Source: Lachnospiraceae bacterium
Lineage (GTDB): Bacteria > Bacillota > Clostridia > Lachnospirales > Lachnospiraceae
Reading direction: 5' to 3'
NCBI GenBank assembly: GCA_030825115.1
Contig: JAPJQL010000017.1
Coordinates: 1-64,000, forward strand
Length of the DNA stretch: 64,000 bases
Shown here: positions 9,168 through 17,792 of the stretch, one piece after another
Layout: every line of letters starts with the position of its first letter
Position numbering within the stretch: the first letter of the stretch is position 1
Translations under genes and position numbers: made by a program
The notes under the pieces: generated by a model
Told to the model about the DNA's origin: nothing
Seen by the model: the letters and a program-made list of their open reading frames with translations, nothing else
Database searches by the model: none

Positions 9168-10481
9168 ATGAGGACGTTAATCGACCACGTTACAATACTG
9201 ACCATGGACGGAGAGTCCCGCACGTTTCAGGACGGGTATGTCCTGACAGACGGTCAGAATATTGCAGAAATGGGGGACGGTTTGCGTCCTCAGTCATTTG
9301 ATGAGTATGTGGACGGCAGGGGCGGGATCCTGATGCCGGGCATGATCAATGTCCACAGCCATATCTCGATGATGCCGTTCCGCTCGATGGGGGATGACTG
9401 CCCGGACCGCCTGCGCCGTTTTCTGTTTCCTCTGGAACTGGATGCGATGACGCCGGAACTGATCTACCTGAGCGCCCGATATGCCATCTGCGAGCTTTTA
9501 CTGGCGGGGGTGACTTCGGTACTCGATATGTATTATTTTGAAGATGAGGTGGCAAGAGCCTGTGAGGAACTTGGCATCCGGGGCTGGCTGGGGGAAACCG
9601 TCATCAATATCCCGACCTGCGACAGCACAGAGCCATACGGGGGACTTGCGATAGCAGAGAAGTTCGTGAAAAAGTGGAAAGGGCATGACAGGATCCATCC
9701 TATGGTTGCCCCCCATGCAACCAACACCAATTCGCCTGAGATGTTGAAGACGGCTTATGAGCTGGCTAAGAGCCAGGGCGTGCAGTATACGCTCCACGTC
9801 AGTGAGATGGATTATGAGATGACGATGTTCCGTGAACAATACGGTCAGACTCCGGTGGAGTTTTTATATGACCTGGGCGTGCTCGGTCAGGACACCATCG
9901 CCGCCCACTGCATCCACGTTACGGAGCATGATTTGGAGCTGTTTGCAAAGACCGGGACGAAGGTGGCGCACTGTATCGGCTCCAACACCAAGGGCGGCAA
10001 GGGAGTCAGTCCGATTAAAGATATGAAGCTCTCAGGCATTGATGTCGGACTGGGAACCGACGGGCCGGCTTCCGGCAATACTCTGGATCTGTTTACCCAG
10101 TTCCGGCTGTTTGCCTCCTTCCAGAAGACCAGATATCATGACCGGAGTCTGTTCCCGGCGAAAGAGATCGTGGAATTCGGCACGGCAGGCGGCGCCAGGG
10201 TGCTGAGGGCGGATCGTGAGATTGGCTCGCTGGAGATCGGGAAACGTGCGGATATGGTGCTGGTTGAGACAGAATCCGTCAACATGTTTCCAATGTATGA
10301 TCCGTACTCCATGCTGGTATATTCTGCCAACGCATCCAATGTTGACAGCGTATGGGTGGATGGGAAGCGCCTGGTAGGCGGCAAAAAGCTTCTCCATGCA
10401 GACCTGAAAACGATAAGAAATGAACTGGAGATGGTTATGGGGGCATTCCGGGAGCGTGCAGAAAAATACAGTTTCAGCTAA
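9168..10481 (+). CDS. Amidohydrolase, MtaD/SsnA-like deaminase family
   Basis: Metal-dependent hydrolase of the cytosine/guanine/methylthioadenosine deaminase superfamily (COG0402 type). Visible metal ligands are the HSH motif (His63, His65), HVSE, HCIH and GTDGPAS. At 437 residues it is full length. The reaction is likely deamination of a purine-like or related heterocycle; the exact substrate is not readable. RBS AAGGAG precedes the ATG. A transporter operon starts just downstream, behind its own promoter, suggesting uptake and breakdown of a common compound. Confidence 0.82.
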   Translation: MRTLIDHVTILTMDGESRTFQDGYVLTDGQNIAEMGDGLRPQSFDEYVDGRGGILMPGMINVHSHISMMPFRSMGDDCPDRLRRFLFPLELDAMTPELIYLSARYAICELLLAGVTSVLDMYYFEDEVARACEELGIRGWLGETVINIPTCDSTEPYGGLAIAEKFVKKWKGHDRIHPMVAPHATNTNSPEMLKTAYELAKSQGVQYTLHVSEMDYEMTMFREQYGQTPVEFLYDLGVLGQDTIAAHCIHVTEHDLELFAKTGTKVAHCIGSNTKGGKGVSPIKDMKLSGIDVGLGTDGPASGNTLDLFTQFRLFASFQKTRYHDRSLFPAKEIVEFGTAGGARVLRADREIGSLEIGKRADMVLVETESVNMFPMYDPYSMLVYSANASNVDSVWVDGKRLVGGKKLLHADLKTIRNELEMVMGAFRERAEKYSFS

Positions 10482-10488
10482 AACCCTG

Positions 10489-10517
10489 TTGACTTTTTTC
10501 GACAGGAATGGTATCTT
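10489..10517 (+). promoter_or_regulatory. Sigma-A promoter of the ABC transporter operon
   Basis: TTGACT at 10489-10494 and TATCTT at 10512-10517 are separated by 17 bp. It begins eight bases after the amidohydrolase stop codon and predicts a start near 10524, giving a leader of about 140 bases before the permease gene. Confidence 0.7.
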
Positions 10518-10560
10518 ATAGCTATTAGTTGTAGCAATAAAAAACACTGGATATATAAGC

Positions 10561-10617
10561 GGGACTGTTTAATGAAAGCTAATTTACTTATAATTCGCTG
10601 ATAAACGTCCCTTTTTT
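10561..10617 (+). terminator. Terminator-like hairpin in the transporter leader (possible attenuator)
   Basis: GGGAC and GTTTA (10561-10571) pair with TAAACGTCCC (10602-10611), followed by six T residues. The loop is about 30 bases. Upstream bases TATAAG (10554-10559) can pair with CTTATA (10587-10592) inside the loop, so an alternative fold is possible. Placement between promoter and first gene suggests conditional termination. No known riboswitch core was recognised. Confidence 0.6.
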
Positions 10618-10662
10618 ACCGCCATAAACAGGCGGAGCAGTGTAGAAAGGTTGGATGATTCA

Positions 10663-11496
10663 TTGCTGGAGAAAAAGACAAAGATTTATTGGCTGTTTAT
10701 ACTGCCCGGGTGTCTGTTCATAGCATTTTTTATGCTGATACCTCTGTTTTCCCTGATTTTTAAGACATTTTTTAACGAAAGCGGTGCATTTTCGCTGGAC
10801 GGTTATTTTGCCATGTTTGAGAGCGTGTACTTTCAACAGGTGTTCTGGCGCAGTATCAGGCTGAGCCTGGTCAGCACGGTGGTGTGTGCGGCGCTGGGGT
10901 TTCCGACGGCCTATTATATTTCCAAATATTCGAAGAACAAAGGCATGCTGATGGCGCTTGCCGTGTTCCCGATGTTTACAAGCCCTGTGATCCGTTCCTT
11001 CAGCTGGATGGTGATCCTGGGGAAAAAGGGATTTATCAATACGCTTCTGGTCAACCTGGGGCTGGTGGCGAAGCCGGTCAGCATGCTGTACAATGAGTTT
11101 TCCATGGTGGTTGGTTTTATCCAGCTGTTTCTTCCGCTGATGATCTTGTCGCTGATCGGTGTGATGGACAACATTTCAGAAGATTTGAATCTTGCGGCAG
11201 GAAGCCTGGGGGCTTCCAAGGTATCCACATTCCGCCATGTGGTGCTCCCGCTCAGCATTCCGGGACTGGTGACCGGAAGCGTGCTGGTATTTACCGGCTG
11301 CCTGACGGCATATACGACGCCGCAGCTGCTCGGCGGAACCGACACCCGCGTGCTTGCCACGATGATCTACCAGCAGGCGATGTCGCTGGGAGACTGGACA
11401 CAGGCATCGGTGGTGGCGGTGATCATGATCGTGGTAACCATCCTGGTATCCAGCGGAATTAACGGTATCAGCCGCAGGCTGAACCCAACCATATAA
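10663..11496 (+). CDS. ABC transporter permease, PotB-like
   Basis: Inner-membrane subunit of a spermidine/putrescine-type (type I) importer, with about six transmembrane helices and the EAA-like loop AAGSLGASKVSTFRHVVLPLS that contacts the ATPase. No in-frame ATG exists near the 5' end. The frame opens at TTG 10651, directly abutting AGAAAGG (10644-10650), so TTG at 10663, 12 bases downstream of that site, is preferred. The transported compound is unknown; polyamine is only the family default. Confidence 0.85.
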   Translation: MLEKKTKIYWLFILPGCLFIAFFMLIPLFSLIFKTFFNESGAFSLDGYFAMFESVYFQQVFWRSIRLSLVSTVVCAALGFPTAYYISKYSKNKGMLMALAVFPMFTSPVIRSFSWMVILGKKGFINTLLVNLGLVAKPVSMLYNEFSMVVGFIQLFLPLMILSLIGVMDNISEDLNLAAGSLGASKVSTFRHVVLPLSIPGLVTGSVLVFTGCLTAYTTPQLLGGTDTRVLATMIYQQAMSLGDWTQASVVAVIMIVVTILVSSGINGISRRLNPTI

Positions 11497-11523
11497 GGAA
11501 TACGGATAGAAGAGGAGAAGACG

Positions 11524-12561
11524 ATGTCACTTTTGGAATTACAGAACATTACAGCCGGTTATGATAAGAATGTTATCTTAAAAGATCTGGATTTTTGTGT
11601 GGAGAAGGGCGAGCTGGTATCTCTGCTTGGATCCAGCGGCTGCGGCAAGACCACGACCCTGCGTCTGATCGCGGGCTTTTCCAGTCCGATGTCCGGCAAG
11701 TTTATCTTTGACGGCAAGGATTATACCCAGGTACCGCTGAACAAACGGAATTTTGGCTTTGTATTTCAAAGTTATGCCCTGTTCCCGCATATGACCGTGT
11801 TTGATAACGTGGCTTTTGGCCTGAAGATGCGGAATATGCCAAAAGAACAGATCCGTAAAGAAGTTATGGAGATGCTGGAGACTGTGGATCTGGGCGGATT
11901 CGAGAACCGTTTCCCGAAGGAGATGTCCGGCGGCCAGCGCCAGCGTGTGGCACTGGCAAGGGCGCTGGTGATCAAGCCGGATCTGCTGCTTTTGGATGAG
12001 CCGCTCTCCAACCTGGATGCGAAGCTGCGTGTGAAGATGAGGGTGGAGATCCGCAGACTTCAGCAGAAGTTTGGATTTACTGCAATCTATGTAACCCACG
12101 ACCAGGAAGAGTGCTTTGCAATCTCCGATAAGGTGGCGATCATGAATCACGGTGTGATTGAACAGATGGACAGCCCGTCCGTGATCTACAACCATCCAAA
12201 GACCGAGTTTATTGCCCATTTTGTGGGATTTGAGAATTTCCTGGATTTGAAAAAGACCGGGGATGCCGGGATTTATCTGGCGGCAGACGGAAGCCGGATC
12301 CAGGTGTCAGATGCGAAAGACGGCGAGAGCTTCCGCGCCTGCATCCGTCCGGAGGATATCCAGATCGTTTCCGGCGGGGCAGACGCAGTCAACCCTCTTG
12401 TCGGCGAAGTCATGGTAAGTACATTCCTTGGAAAGCGCAACCAGTATAACGTCCGTACTGCGGTAGGGGAGTTCGAGGTCAGCACTGATCAGGCGAGTGT
12501 TTACAAAACGGGAGACAGGGTGACATTGTCCCTGACGCCCGGGAAGATAATATTACTTTAA
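11524..12561 (+). CDS. ABC transporter ATP-binding protein, PotA-like
   Basis: Energising subunit of the importer. Walker A GSSGCGKT is at residues 36-43, followed by the signature MSGGQRQR, Walker B LLLLDEP and the H-loop VTHDQEE. A C-terminal TOBE-type regulatory domain occupies about residues 240-345, as in PotA, FbpC and MalK types. It lies 27 bp after the first permease in a four-gene operon ordered permease, ATPase, binding protein, permease. Confidence 0.9.
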   Translation: MSLLELQNITAGYDKNVILKDLDFCVEKGELVSLLGSSGCGKTTTLRLIAGFSSPMSGKFIFDGKDYTQVPLNKRNFGFVFQSYALFPHMTVFDNVAFGLKMRNMPKEQIRKEVMEMLETVDLGGFENRFPKEMSGGQRQRVALARALVIKPDLLLLDEPLSNLDAKLRVKMRVEIRRLQQKFGFTAIYVTHDQEECFAISDKVAIMNHGVIEQMDSPSVIYNHPKTEFIAHFVGFENFLDLKKTGDAGIYLAADGSRIQVSDAKDGESFRACIRPEDIQIVSGGADAVNPLVGEVMVSTFLGKRNQYNVRTAVGEFEVSTDQASVYKTGDRVTLSLTPGKIILL

Positions 12562-12590
12562 TCACCCAGATTTTAAGGAGAGGACGTATT

Positions 12591-13724
12591 ATGAAGAGAA
12601 AAGTATTATCCATGGTATTGGCAGCGGCCCTGGCAGCTTCCCTGACCGCATGCGGCGGTTCTGAGAGCAAGGAGACGACAGCAGCGCCACAGGCAGTGAC
12701 AACCGCAGCAGAGACCGCCGCGAAAGAAGACGGCGCGGCAGCAGAGCTTCCATCCTTTGAAGGACAGGAACTGAAGATTTCGACCTTCTCTTTCAACGCA
12801 GAACTGCTTCAGAAGAATGTATACGACCCATTCATGGAAGCAACCGGCTGCAAGCTGATCGTAGAAGGCGGAAAGAATGCGGAACGTGTAACCAAGATAA
12901 AAGAGACACCTGAAAATTACGATGTAGTGATCATCGGGGATGCGTTTATCGCAGATCTGATCGATGAGGGGCTGATCGATACGATTGATTCGAGCAAACT
13001 GACAAATCTGGATGCCCTGTACGAGAACGCAAAGGCACCGTTTGGAGAAGGATATGGTCCGGCCTACACCTTTAACCGCCTGGGCATTGTATATGACAAA
13101 GCTACCTGCCCGATTGAGATTACTTCCTGGGCAGATCTGTGGAATCCGGAGCTGGAAGGACAGATTGCAATTCCGGACATCACCACGACATCGGGTCCTC
13201 TGTTTTACTACTCGACAGCAGAGATGGAGGGACTGACTCCGGGACAGGATGATGATGCGATCTTTGAAAAACTTGCGGCGCTGAAGCCGAATGTCATGAA
13301 GACCTACACCAGTGCAAACGATACGATCACCATGCTGAACCAGGGTGAGATTTCCGTGGCTGTACTGTTAGACTTCTCCTACACCGCAGCCAAATCCGCA
13401 TCTGAGGATTATATCTGGGTGGACCCGGCAGAAGGAAACTACAGCGGCTACAATACGATCAACGTGATCAAGGGCTGCAAGAACAAAGAACTGGCTGAGG
13501 CATTTATCGACTTTTACATCTCCAGGGAAGTGCAGCTTGCAGAGGCGCTGGACGGGGTAGATTCTCCGGTCCGTACCGATGTGGAGCTGACTCAGGAGCA
13601 GGCAGCCAACTTTACTTATGGCAAAGAGATGATCGACAACCTGCAGCTTCCTGACTGGGAAGTGATCAATACGAACAAAGCAGACTGGACCAACCGCTGG
13701 AATGAGCTGTTCTCAGTACAGTAA
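12591..13724 (+). CDS. ABC transporter substrate-binding lipoprotein, PotD-like
   Basis: Extracellular solute receptor. A lipoprotein signal with lipobox SLTAC (Cys21) is followed by a low-complexity Ala/Thr/Glu linker of about 30 residues, then a PotD/PotF-type binding fold. Being inserted between ATPase and second permease gene, it is certainly part of the same importer. The ligand is not inferred: the aromatic box of true polyamine receptors cannot be confirmed by eye. Confidence 0.88.
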   Translation: MKRKVLSMVLAAALAASLTACGGSESKETTAAPQAVTTAAETAAKEDGAAAELPSFEGQELKISTFSFNAELLQKNVYDPFMEATGCKLIVEGGKNAERVTKIKETPENYDVVIIGDAFIADLIDEGLIDTIDSSKLTNLDALYENAKAPFGEGYGPAYTFNRLGIVYDKATCPIEITSWADLWNPELEGQIAIPDITTTSGPLFYYSTAEMEGLTPGQDDDAIFEKLAALKPNVMKTYTSANDTITMLNQGEISVAVLLDFSYTAAKSASEDYIWVDPAEGNYSGYNTINVIKGCKNKELAEAFIDFYISREVQLAEALDGVDSPVRTDVELTQEQAANFTYGKEMIDNLQLPDWEVINTNKADWTNRWNELFSVQ

Positions 13725-13759
13725 TCGTTGGATCTGGATCTGATACAAAGGAGTTTTCC

Positions 13760-14539
13760 ATGAAAAAGAGTAAATCACTGCTTTTTATAACGATACTGGT
13801 ATATATCTTCCTGATTGGACCGCTTCTGGTCATCATGGCGGCGTCGTTCAGCGACACCACCTATCTGAAGTTTCCGGGGGAGGGATTTACCCTGCGTTGG
13901 TATGAACAGATTTTGAAGGTCAAGACCTTTGGAAGCGCCGCGAAGTACAGTATCATTATCGCCTTTGTGGCCACGGGGATCGCGCTTGTGCTGGGGCTTC
14001 CGGCCGCCTATGCCCTGAACCGGTATCGCTTCAGGGGAAAGGAGTTCATCAAGGGACTGTTCTTATCACCGGTTCTGATTCCAGTGATCGTACTCGGTTT
14101 TGTGATGCTCCGCTATGTGGTGAACCGGTATAAGCTGCCGGCGCTGCCCAGCCTTTTGATTGGACATACCATATTGTCGATCCCGTATGTGATGCGGGTG
14201 GTGACCTCCAGTCTTGCGAATTTTGACTTTTCGATAGAAGAGGCTGCAAGAATTCTTGGAGCGGGGAATGTGTATACGTTTTTCCATATCCTTCTTCCCA
14301 ATATCAAGTCGGGAATCGTATCGGCATGTATTATGGCGATCATCAACTCGTTTAACAACGTATCCCTGTCTGCATTTTTGACAAGCGCAGGGGTGACGGT
14401 GCTTCCGATTGAGATGATGGCATATGTGGAATACCATTTTGATCCGACGATAGCCGCACTGGCAACACTGCTGATGGTGATCACCCTTGGAGTGATGCTG
14501 GTGATTGAGAAGACGTTGGGGCTTAAGAGCGTAGTTTAG
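13760..14539 (+). CDS. ABC transporter permease, PotC-like
   Basis: Second membrane subunit of the importer, 259 residues with about six helices and the coupling motif EEAARILGAGNVYTFFHILLP. RBS AAGGAG precedes ATG 13760. It closes the operon and is followed by a clear terminator at 14550-14592. Confidence 0.88.
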   Translation: MKKSKSLLFITILVYIFLIGPLLVIMAASFSDTTYLKFPGEGFTLRWYEQILKVKTFGSAAKYSIIIAFVATGIALVLGLPAAYALNRYRFRGKEFIKGLFLSPVLIPVIVLGFVMLRYVVNRYKLPALPSLLIGHTILSIPYVMRVVTSSLANFDFSIEEAARILGAGNVYTFFHILLPNIKSGIVSACIMAIINSFNNVSLSAFLTSAGVTVLPIEMMAYVEYHFDPTIAALATLLMVITLGVMLVIEKTLGLKSVV

Positions 14540-14549
14540 ATGGTGGAAG

Positions 14550-14592
14550 GGTCTGTTGCAGCCGCGAAAGTTGGTTGTGGCAGACCTTTTTT
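14550..14592 (+). terminator. Intrinsic terminator of the ABC transporter operon
   Basis: GGTCTG pairs with CAGACC and the stem continues inward (TGCAGCC with GGTTGTG, including G-U pairs), ending in six T residues at 14587-14592. Confidence 0.88.
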
Positions 14593-14643
14593 GTGCTTTA
14601 TTGTCTAATAAATATCAATAAAACATTGCATTTGCAAAAAAAC

Positions 14644-14672
14644 TTGGTGGGAACGGCTTCCTGTGATATAGT
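14644..14672 (+). promoter_or_regulatory. Promoter of fbp
   Basis: TTGGTG (14644-14649), 17-bp spacer, TATAGT (14667-14672). The predicted start lies about 30 bases before the fbp ATG. A T/A-rich tract is present upstream. Confidence 0.62.
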
Positions 14673-14709
14673 GGATTTATAAGGGATCAACAGGGAGGAA
14701 ATTACAGTT

Positions 14710-16677
14710 ATGAAAGATTTGGAAACGAGGTACCTGGAACGGCTGGCGGAGCTTTATCCGACGATTGCGGCCGCATCCACCGAGGCGATCAATCTGGAAG
14801 CGATTCTGAACCTTCCGAAGGGGACGGAGCATTTCCTGACGGATATCCACGGGGAGGACGAGGCATTTTCCCATGTGCTGAAGAATGGCTCCGGTGCGGT
14901 GCGGCGGAAGGTGAACGATGTGTTTGGCAATACCCTCAGCAGTGCGGATAAGCAATCGCTGGCGACGCTGATCTACTACCCGCGGGAGAAGATGCGGCAG
15001 ATATTAAAAAAGACGGAAAACCATGAAGACTGGTATAAGATCACGCTTTACCGTCTGATCGAGGTCTGCAAGCGGACGGCGAGCAAATATACCCGTTCCA
15101 AAGTACGCAAGGCGATGCCGCCGGAATTCTCTTATGTGCTTGAGGAACTGATCACGGAAAAGGTGGACATCCGGGACAAGGAATCCTACTATAACGCCAT
15201 CGTGCACACCATCATCCGCGTGGGGAGGGCGCAGGAGTGTATCGTTGCCATGTGTGAGCTGATTCAGCGGCTGACGGTGGACCACCTGCATATCCTCGGC
15301 GATATCTATGACCGGGGGCCGGGACCGCACATCATCATGGACAAGCTGATGGGGTATCATACCGTCGACGTCCAGTGGGGCAACCACGACGTGCTCTGGA
15401 TGGGCGCCGCGGCGGGGCAGAGGGGCTGTATTGCGAATGTGATCCGCATCTGTGCCAGATATGGGAATCTGGACATTCTGGAGGACGGCTATGGAATCAA
15501 TCTGCTGCCTCTTGCCACCTTTGCGCTGGAGGTCTATGGAGACGACCCGTGCACCTGTTTTAAGCTGAAAGGGGCAGGGACCTATAGTCCCAGCGAGGCG
15601 GAGCTGAACCTGAGGATGCACAAGGCGATCTCCATCATCCAGTTCAAGGTGGAAGGACAGATCATCAGGCGGAATCCTGCTTTTCGGATGGAGTCCAGGA
15701 ATCTGCTGCACCATATTGATTTTACAAAAGGCGTGATAGAGATAGATGGGAAATCATATCAGATGCTGGATATGAATTTCCCGACAGTGGACCCGGCCGA
15801 TCCATACCGGCTCACCCCCCAGGAGGAGGAGATCATGGAGCGGCTGGAGCGGGCGTTTATGAACTGCGAAAAGCTTCAGCAGCATATGAAGTTTTTGCTT
15901 GCCAAAGGCAGCCTTTATAAAGTGCACAACGGAAACCTGCTCTACCACGGCTGCATTCCGTTAGAAGAAGACGGAAGCTTCCGGGATGTGGAACTGTGGG
16001 GGAAGACTTACCGGGGCAAGGCGCTGTATGACGCGCTGGACGGTTATGTCCGCAAGGGATTTGTGGCTGTCAACGATGAGGAACGGGAGCGGGGGAAGGA
16101 TACCATGTGGTATATCTGGCTTCATGAAGATTCCCCGCTGTTTGGAAAGCACAAGATGGCAACCTTTGAGCGGTATTTTCTGGAGGAGAAAGAGACGCAC
16201 CGGGAGGACAAGAACGCTTACTATTATCTTCTGGAGGATGAGGAAGTGGCAGACCGCATCCTCGCGGAGTTCGGGCTGCCTTCCGAGGGAAGCCACATCA
16301 TAAACGGCCATGTCCCGGTAAAGAGCAAAAACGGCGAGAATCCGGTGAAATGCGGCGGTAAGGTGCTGGTCATCGACGGAGGTTTTTCCAGGGCATACCA
16401 GAAGGAGACAGGGATTGCAGGATATACGCTGATCTATAACTCCTACGGGTTGATTCTGGCTGCCCACGAACCGTTTTTATCTACGGAGGATGCGATCGAG
16501 AAGGAGAGCGATATCCATTCGGACAGTATCATCATCAAACGGGTGGCAGAGCGGAAGCTGGTGGGTGATACGGATACCGGCAGGGAACTGAAGGAGAAGA
16601 TACAGGATTTAGAGCAGCTTTTGGAGGCATATCATTCCGGGCGGATCGTGGAGCGGTTTTCCGGGAAGAGATCGTGA
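14710..16677 (+). CDS. fbp: Fructose-1,6-bisphosphatase, class III
   Basis: Gluconeogenic phosphatase of the Firmicute-specific class III, unrelated to class I FBPases. The 655 residues match the family. Metallophosphatase motifs are visible: GDIYDRGPGPH and WGNHDVLWMG in the middle, and INGHVPVK near the C-terminus. It stands alone with its own promoter and a bidirectional terminator downstream. Confidence 0.95.
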   Translation: MKDLETRYLERLAELYPTIAAASTEAINLEAILNLPKGTEHFLTDIHGEDEAFSHVLKNGSGAVRRKVNDVFGNTLSSADKQSLATLIYYPREKMRQILKKTENHEDWYKITLYRLIEVCKRTASKYTRSKVRKAMPPEFSYVLEELITEKVDIRDKESYYNAIVHTIIRVGRAQECIVAMCELIQRLTVDHLHILGDIYDRGPGPHIIMDKLMGYHTVDVQWGNHDVLWMGAAAGQRGCIANVIRICARYGNLDILEDGYGINLLPLATFALEVYGDDPCTCFKLKGAGTYSPSEAELNLRMHKAISIIQFKVEGQIIRRNPAFRMESRNLLHHIDFTKGVIEIDGKSYQMLDMNFPTVDPADPYRLTPQEEEIMERLERAFMNCEKLQQHMKFLLAKGSLYKVHNGNLLYHGCIPLEEDGSFRDVELWGKTYRGKALYDALDGYVRKGFVAVNDEERERGKDTMWYIWLHEDSPLFGKHKMATFERYFLEEKETHREDKNAYYYLLEDEEVADRILAEFGLPSEGSHIINGHVPVKSKNGENPVKCGGKVLVIDGGFSRAYQKETGIAGYTLIYNSYGLILAAHEPFLSTEDAIEKESDIHSDSIIIKRVAERKLVGDTDTGRELKEKIQDLEQLLEAYHSGRIVERFSGKRS

Positions 16678-16701
16678 TGCGGCGGTCCAGATGACAGCCG
16701 C

Positions 16702-16745
16702 AAAAAAGCCCGTCATCCGGTGCAAAACGGATTGCGGGCTTTTTT
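16702..16745. terminator. Bidirectional terminator between fbp and the PfkB kinase
   Basis: AAAAAAGCCCG at 16702-16712 and CGGGCTTTTTT at 16735-16745 form a stem extended by ATCCG/CGGAT, with A-run and T-run on opposite sides. It can end transcription from both converging genes. Confidence 0.88.
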
Positions 16746-16752
16746 ACATGTC

Positions 16753-17655
16753 TTATTCACTCATCGGCGGAAGCATATCATAGGGAAGCGACGCCCCCTG
16801 CACGCCGACCACTGCGGCTGCCACCTTGTTGGCATAGGAGATGGCATCCTTAAGCGGCATGTCCTTGACCAGACAGGCAAGGACCGTACCGATGTGGGAA
16901 TCTCCGGCGCCGATGGTATCCACGATTTTTTCTGCCGGGACTCCGGGTACGGTGTAGGATGTCCCGTCTTTTTCGAGGCAGTAAGTACCCTGGCTGCCGA
17001 GGGTGACGATCACGGTGTTTTGTGTCATCTTCTGGAGCCTGGAGGCGGCGTCTTTGTAATCTGCTTCGCCTGCCATCGCGCAGGCCTCATGCTCGTTGAC
17101 ATGAAGGATCGGATGCAGTTCCATCATCCTCTGGGTCTTTCCCTTTTCGATCAGAACGCCTCTTGGCCCCGGCGCATAGCAGACTTCAAGCTGAGGGTAT
17201 CGTTCCAGGTACTCGATCAGATTGATGCCGGTCGCCTCTTCAATCTCCAGTCCACATACATATACATAGGAATAATGGTCCGGATCGTATGGTTCCATCC
17301 AGTATTTCTGAAAGGTATATTCTACCCCGTGGTAGGACATGAATGTCCGTTCCCCGCCGGATTCCACCAGACAGTAGCAACAGCCGTTTTCCTTTTCCGG
17401 TACGCGGACAGCCACGGGCACTCCCATGGATTTCAGCTGTTTTGCCACATAATCTCCGTAGGTTCCGCCGCCTACCGGACTGATAAAGGTATGGCTGGCT
17501 CCGAGCAGCCGCATGATATATTCCACATTGTAGGCGCAGCCGCCCAGCGCCATAGACTGGGATGTGGGGCGGATATTTTCTTCTGTCTTTGGCAGATGGT
17601 CAATATTGATGATCACATCGACACAGGTGGAGCCGATAATCAGTGCAGGTTTCAT
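16753..17655 (-). CDS. PfkB-family carbohydrate kinase
   Basis: Sugar or nucleoside kinase of the ribokinase family, 300 residues. The C-terminal signature DTIGAGDSHIG supplies the catalytic Asp and anion hole, and the N-terminal GGCAYNVEY the substrate-side glycine motif. The start is ATG 17655, preceded by GGAGGAAATT; an upstream in-frame ATG at 17673 has no such site. The substrate is not assignable. The gene diverges from an AbgA-like hydrolase. Confidence 0.85.
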   Translation of the reverse strand: MKPALIIGSTCVDVIINIDHLPKTEENIRPTSQSMALGGCAYNVEYIMRLLGASHTFISPVGGGTYGDYVAKQLKSMGVPVAVRVPEKENGCCYCLVESGGERTFMSYHGVEYTFQKYWMEPYDPDHYSYVYVCGLEIEEATGINLIEYLERYPQLEVCYAPGPRGVLIEKGKTQRMMELHPILHVNEHEACAMAGEADYKDAASRLQKMTQNTVIVTLGSQGTYCLEKDGTSYTVPGVPAEKIVDTIGAGDSHIGTVLACLVKDMPLKDAISYANKVAAAVVGVQGASLPYDMLPPMSE

Positions 17656-17690
17656 AATTTCCTCCATTGGCACATTTTATGTTCCCATCC

Positions 17691-17719
17691 ATTATACGAT
17701 GGACGACATACTTCTTCAA
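17691..17719 (-). promoter_or_regulatory. Promoter of the PfkB kinase
   Basis: Read on the minus strand: TTGAAG (17714-17719), 17-bp spacer, TATAAT (17691-17696). The -35 box directly touches the -35 box of the divergent plus-strand promoter. Confidence 0.72.
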
Positions 17720-17748
17720 TTGTTTTTTGAGAATGTCTATGGTAAAAT
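17720..17748 (+). promoter_or_regulatory. Promoter of the AbgA-like hydrolase
   Basis: TTGTTT (17720-17725), 17-bp spacer, TAAAAT (17743-17748), predicting a start about 38 bases before ATG 17793. Confidence 0.62.
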
Positions 17749-17792
17749 CCCTATAGGACCCGTTGGGGAGAGTATACTTGGAGGAAAACAGG

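Noticed and set aside
10524..10617. Purine (guanine/adenine) riboswitch before the ABC operon
   Set aside because: Tempting because of the neighbouring deaminase, but the conserved three-way junction core is not present.
16720..17730. 336-codon plus-strand frame opposite the PfkB kinase
   Set aside because: The minus-strand product has complete ribokinase motifs, a ribosome binding site and promoter; the plus frame has none.
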